A stretch of 64,000 nt of DNA, from positions 744,001 to 808,000 of the forward strand of contig JAUCEF010000005.1 of assembly GCA_033558025.1 (NCBI GenBank). The letters run 5' to 3'. Numbering within the stretch: the stretch's first letter is position 1; each line of letters opens with the position of its first letter. The position numbers and the translations under genes are program-made. The notes under the pieces are model-generated. The model searched no databases. It was not told where the DNA came from and saw nothing but the letters and a program-made list of their open reading frames with translations. The DNA is from Phytophthora sp. 'mugwort' (taxonomy: Eukaryota > Oomycota > Peronosporomycetes > Peronosporales > Peronosporaceae). Positions 60,821 through 64,000 of the stretch are shown here, piece after piece.

Positions 60821-63778
60821 CTAAAGGTACATGTGTCTGTTCCTGGGCTTCGGCAACGGAGTCCACGTGACGTCGAATGGGCGAGGCAGCTCGCTGAGTG
60901 CCTTTTCCTCTTCGGTCATATTCGATTCTGCCTCGAGCCACTCAGCGAAATACTCGGCATGTGTTTCTGACACTTCCAGCACGTACTTTTTCTTCTTCTT
61001 CGTGCCGTCTTCTTCTTCTTCATCATCTTCCTCGTCTTCATCGTCATCATCCACACCAAAGAACAACGGGTCCTCCTCGTCTTGAGCTTCAGCTTCCTCT
61101 TCACGTGCTAGCTGCTCAAGTTCCTCTTTTTTCCTCTCCTTCTCTTCGTTCTTCGCCTTGATCATCAGATTCTTCTTAAGCTTCACGTACTCGTTAAAAC
61201 GGACGGCGTCTCGCTTCGTGAGTTGCCGACGACACTTCATCTTGCTCACGTGTTCATTAAGCAGCTCAATCACTTGAGCGGCCTCCACGAAAGACGGGAA
61301 ATGCAGATCCAGGCGGCCATTCGTCATAATTACACCTCGCGGCACCATGCCAGATACCTTCATGTTCAGACCAGCCTTGGTCAGAATCCCGTTCACTTCA
61401 TCCACCACTTCTCCGACCGTTGTACCGTGTGGCACGTTCATAAGCGTAATCCCAGAGCGCTTGCCAGCAGGCGATGAGAACACTGGACGATACTCATTCC
61501 AGCCTGCCATCATCACGCCGAAGATCTGCAGCGCGCGCATGGTCGCCGTACGGCACGCGCTTTCTGACTCAAACTCCACGACAGCCTGGTACGGCGTCTT
61601 CCGGTCGCTAGCAATGATTTTATCCTTGTACTTGGACATCTGCATCTCCTTCAGAAGTTTGCCCGTGGGCAGCGAAACGTCTGGCTTGTCTTTTATCGTT
61701 TTCCTCTTCTTCTTCTGGGGCTTCTCGTCCTCGTTCTTCCCAGCGTCCACGGCTTCATCTTCTTCCAGTTCGTCTTCGTCCTCTTCCTCGTCTTCCTCTT
61801 CATCATCCGTATCATCAAACGACGCCTCGGGTGCACCATTGACGGGGTTCGAGAACAGGAAGAAGCGTTTGATGCCTCCCACATGTGCGAGCGCATTCTC
61901 CAAATGCTTCTGGGTCACACCATGCGGTAAATTGCGGTAGAATGCGCAGTGCGAAGGCTGCCAGGCGGTCTCCAAGCGTTCTCGACCTGCGTCGTTCAAC
62001 GGCTCTAGCACACCTCGACCATGCAGCAATTTCCAAGAGTGACGAAGCTTGACACGGCAGATTGTAAGCGTCTCCACCGACAATTGCTGATACACTTCTT
62101 CAAACATTGGCATAATGGCCTCAGCGTCGCGAGGACCGAGTGTCTTCCGTACATCTAATAGGAACGTCTCTCCAAAAGTAGCGCGGTTCGGTCGCCACGC
62201 CAGCTTGTACTTCAAGAAGCGAGTAAAGAACATGTGATACTTGCGGTCATCCAGCACCGACACGATGTTCCAAGCCGTCGTAATCACCTTCTCGTGCTGC
62301 TCTGAAGTCAGTTTTTTTGATACCGATTCCGTCGGTTCCACTTGATCAATGTCATGAATCAAAATGTGACCAACACGCATGCGCGTCTCGAGCAGAGCAC
62401 GAATGATGGCCTCATTTCGCATCTGGTGGTGCTGCAGAGCCGACGTAGCAATTTCCGAGTCGAAATCCTCGTACGTGGCATTGTCGCCAGAAAGGAACGG
62501 CACCAAGTCCGACAAAACCTGCTCATGGTAAGTGTCTGGGAATGCAGTTTGAATGTTGCACACCATCTCCTGAAAAATCTTGCGGTGCAGCTTGGACGTC
62601 TTGACCGACGCTAGCATTGCCACGAGCATCTTTGAGATGGTCTCATTCGGTAGCTCGCTCTTCATAAAGTTCACAATACTCTGCGTCTGTGACAATAACA
62701 TGCGAAAGTCAATGCGGTCGTTTTCCAGGTTGAATTCCTCCCATTCGGCGTCAACCGCGTCGATGTCCTCCTCGTCATCTTTTACAGGCTCCAATCCCAA
62801 CATGTCTGCGTAATGCGAGTATCCCTCCATGTCGAGCACCTTTCGAAAGTCGGCCTTGACTTGCCATAAGCTCGACTTGGGTCCACGACTAAAGCCCGCC
62901 GCCGGTCGTTGCATGAGCTTGAGCGAGTTCAAACACGCCAGACGACAGTAGCAGAATACGATGCTCACAAACTTGGGATCAGCCACTAAATCCGGATGCA
63001 ATCCCATGATCTTAGGTACGACGAAGTCATCGCTCGAGGCTACAAGAGCTTCTTCCTCGACTTGAGTACTCATGTCTTTGCTTTCCTCAATGGTGTCGGC
63101 ATCACCAATTCGCGAGTTGACCTCGAGCATGTCAATGACGTCGTCTCTGCCCTGCAAGAACGCCAGCATATAATCATATTCTCTCTTGTTGTTCGGTCCG
63201 AAGCGCGTCTCTAGCGAGCGCAGAAACTGCTTTCTGGACAGACCCGTGACGCGCGGCAGCGTCGCGTACTGCGCGATGCGGTGGATGACCTTGCCGATCT
63301 CCAGTTCCGACATGGAGTGGCGCAGCACAGCCATGATCCGCTCGGCTTTTTCGGTGGCCTCGGCTCTTGACTCTTCGCGGATGCCGTCTTCCTCATGCTC
63401 GTGTAGCATCTGGTACTCGGTGCGCTCCTTGAGCTCCGCTTCGCTGATGGGGAAGCCGATGCGCTGCGCCGTGAACTCAATGTCCTGATCGTGTTGCTGC
63501 TGCTCATCGTCCTGGCACGAGGCCAAGAATTGCATCGTCTCGGGCTGCCTGGGGCCGCTAATTTCGTAATGGAAACCATTGGTGGCGCCGTTAACGTGCG
63601 GCGCAGACGCGTCTGCGGGTTCCGAGGCGGTAGGCGGCGCCACGGAGCCGCCCAGAGGATGCTTCGCGAGGTCTGCGGCGTCGCTGAAGACGCGAGCGAA
63701 GAGCTGCAGACGCTGATGGCGCGCGCTCGGAGCGCACAGATGCCGCAACGCCAGCCGAGTTGGATGCAGCACGCGCAT
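60821..63778 (-). CDS. Large acidic, probably mitochondrial RRM-like protein
   Basis: Single exon, 985 aa, ATG 63778. The N-terminus (MRVLHPTRLALRHLC ... RHQRLQLFARVFS) is basic and acid-free, a typical mitochondrial presequence. A long helical middle (about 100-600) has no recognised domain. Two RRM-like segments follow: CAFYRNLPHGVTQKHLENAL (about 610) and SGITLMNVPHGTTVGEVVDEV (about 775). Glu/Asp-only runs occur at about 654-681 and 898-926, followed by a Lys run, and a KKKRK segment at about 700 could be a nuclear signal. RNA binding and location are inference. The gene is intact and unusually long without introns; I do not know an orthologue by name. Confidence 0.8.
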   Translation of the reverse strand: MRVLHPTRLALRHLCAPSARHQRLQLFARVFSDAADLAKHPLGGSVAPPTASEPADASAPHVNGATNGFHYEISGPRQPETMQFLASCQDDEQQQHDQDIEFTAQRIGFPISEAELKERTEYQMLHEHEEDGIREESRAEATEKAERIMAVLRHSMSELEIGKVIHRIAQYATLPRVTGLSRKQFLRSLETRFGPNNKREYDYMLAFLQGRDDVIDMLEVNSRIGDADTIEESKDMSTQVEEEALVASSDDFVVPKIMGLHPDLVADPKFVSIVFCYCRLACLNSLKLMQRPAAGFSRGPKSSLWQVKADFRKVLDMEGYSHYADMLGLEPVKDDEEDIDAVDAEWEEFNLENDRIDFRMLLSQTQSIVNFMKSELPNETISKMLVAMLASVKTSKLHRKIFQEMVCNIQTAFPDTYHEQVLSDLVPFLSGDNATYEDFDSEIATSALQHHQMRNEAIIRALLETRMRVGHILIHDIDQVEPTESVSKKLTSEQHEKVITTAWNIVSVLDDRKYHMFFTRFLKYKLAWRPNRATFGETFLLDVRKTLGPRDAEAIMPMFEEVYQQLSVETLTICRVKLRHSWKLLHGRGVLEPLNDAGRERLETAWQPSHCAFYRNLPHGVTQKHLENALAHVGGIKRFFLFSNPVNGAPEASFDDTDDEEEDEEEDEDELEEDEAVDAGKNEDEKPQKKKRKTIKDKPDVSLPTGKLLKEMQMSKYKDKIIASDRKTPYQAVVEFESESACRTATMRALQIFGVMMAGWNEYRPVFSSPAGKRSGITLMNVPHGTTVGEVVDEVNGILTKAGLNMKVSGMVPRGVIMTNGRLDLHFPSFVEAAQVIELLNEHVSKMKCRRQLTKRDAVRFNEYVKLKKNLMIKAKNEEKERKKEELEQLAREEEAEAQDEEDPLFFGVDDDDEDEEDDEEEEDGTKKKKKYVLEVSETHAEYFAEWLEAESNMTEEEKALSELPRPFDVTWTPLPKPRNRHMYL

Positions 63779-64000
63779 GGTGTGGGGTGGGCAGGCTGAA
63801 GAGCTACGTTGGCCAATGATGGAGGAAAGCTGTGGCTCGGTAACGAGGACCTATTGTAAAAACTAGGTGGTGTCTGACACGCTAAGTATGATAGAGGACA
63901 GGCCGTGCATCACCACCCCATTTTGCAACCATGAATTTCTTAATTCAAGAAATTTTCAAAAATCTTAAAATTTGTTTACTTTCTTGAACTTATTTTTTCG
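63779..64000. promoter_or_regulatory. Upstream region of the RRM-like gene
   Basis: The 222 bp beyond the ATG of the minus-strand gene, becoming AT-rich toward the window edge. No specific element identified. Confidence 0.3.

Noticed and set aside
61347..61940. 197-codon plus-strand ORF, very Ser-rich
   Set aside because: It is the reverse complement of Glu/Asp-coding runs of the RRM-like gene; Ser runs are an artefact.
1..64000. CRISPR array or bacterial operon features
   Set aside because: No regularly spaced direct repeats; the introns and retroelements show eukaryotic DNA.
1..64000. tRNA, rRNA or snRNA genes
   Set aside because: No convincing cloverleaf or rRNA core was noticed by eye; a covariance-model scan would be decisive.
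1..64000. RXLR or Crinkler effector genes
   Set aside because: No open frame combines a signal peptide with RXLR-EER or LFLAK motifs; suggestive short frames are shadows of transposon genes.

Overview
This window looks like nuclear DNA of an oomycete, most likely Phytophthora or a close relative. The evidence is short GT-AG introns (about 55-100 bp), compact housekeeping genes, oomycete-style bZIP and Myb/SANT-like repeat proteins, and a dense mix of Harbinger, Copia, LINE and Polinton-type elements. All calls come from reading the sequence and its translations by eye; no database search was run.

Layout. 0-6.1 kb: a degenerate Myb/SANT-like repeat gene, then a PIF/Harbinger transposon (about 3.22-6.06 kb) with recognisable terminal inverted repeats and two tail-to-tail ORFs. 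6.2-8.06 kb: an intact seven-exon pantothenate kinase gene. 8.1-26.1 kb: layered insertions. A 9.8-kb LINE (CCHC protein, OTU-like domain, APE endonuclease, RT, RNase H) sits inside an older minus-strand ORF, with an 11-bp target duplication and the reading frame continuous across the insertion. A 6.56-kb Copia element on the minus strand sits inside an older plus-strand ORF, with a 5-bp duplication. The Copia carries an extra spliced antisense gene between pol and its 3' LTR. 26.1-31.9 kb: pieces of three more Harbinger-type elements and a gag-like LTR-retroelement fragment.

31.9-45.7 kb is the most interesting stretch: an AT-rich, decayed endogenous DNA virus or transposon of the Polinton/Maverick type. 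It encodes an A32-like packaging ATPase, a DDE integrase with chromodomain, an adenain-like protease, major and minor capsid proteins, a PX/pVI-like protein, long fibre proteins with an endosialidase-type (S74) chaperone, a large coiled-coil protein and a DUF3820-like protein. The fibre-ATPase module occurs twice, in diverged form, with a nearly identical 50-51 bp bidirectional intergenic region. No protein-primed DNA polymerase B was found. Most genes carry stops or frameshifts; a few small ORFs are open.

46.0-63.8 kb is a compact gene island: a truncated Sec14-like remnant at the repeat border, an EEF1AKMT1-like methyltransferase, a PTEN-like phosphatase, a myristoylated TKL kinase lacking its catalytic Asp (probable pseudokinase), ALKBH7, a METTL21-type lysine methyltransferase divergent from DPH7, an oomycete bZIP factor and a large acidic, probably mitochondrial RNA-binding protein. 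Three of these genes (EEF1AKMT1, METTL21-type, DPH7) belong to families that modify translation factors or chaperones. The abrupt change from repeat-packed to gene-packed DNA fits the two-compartment architecture known for Phytophthora genomes.
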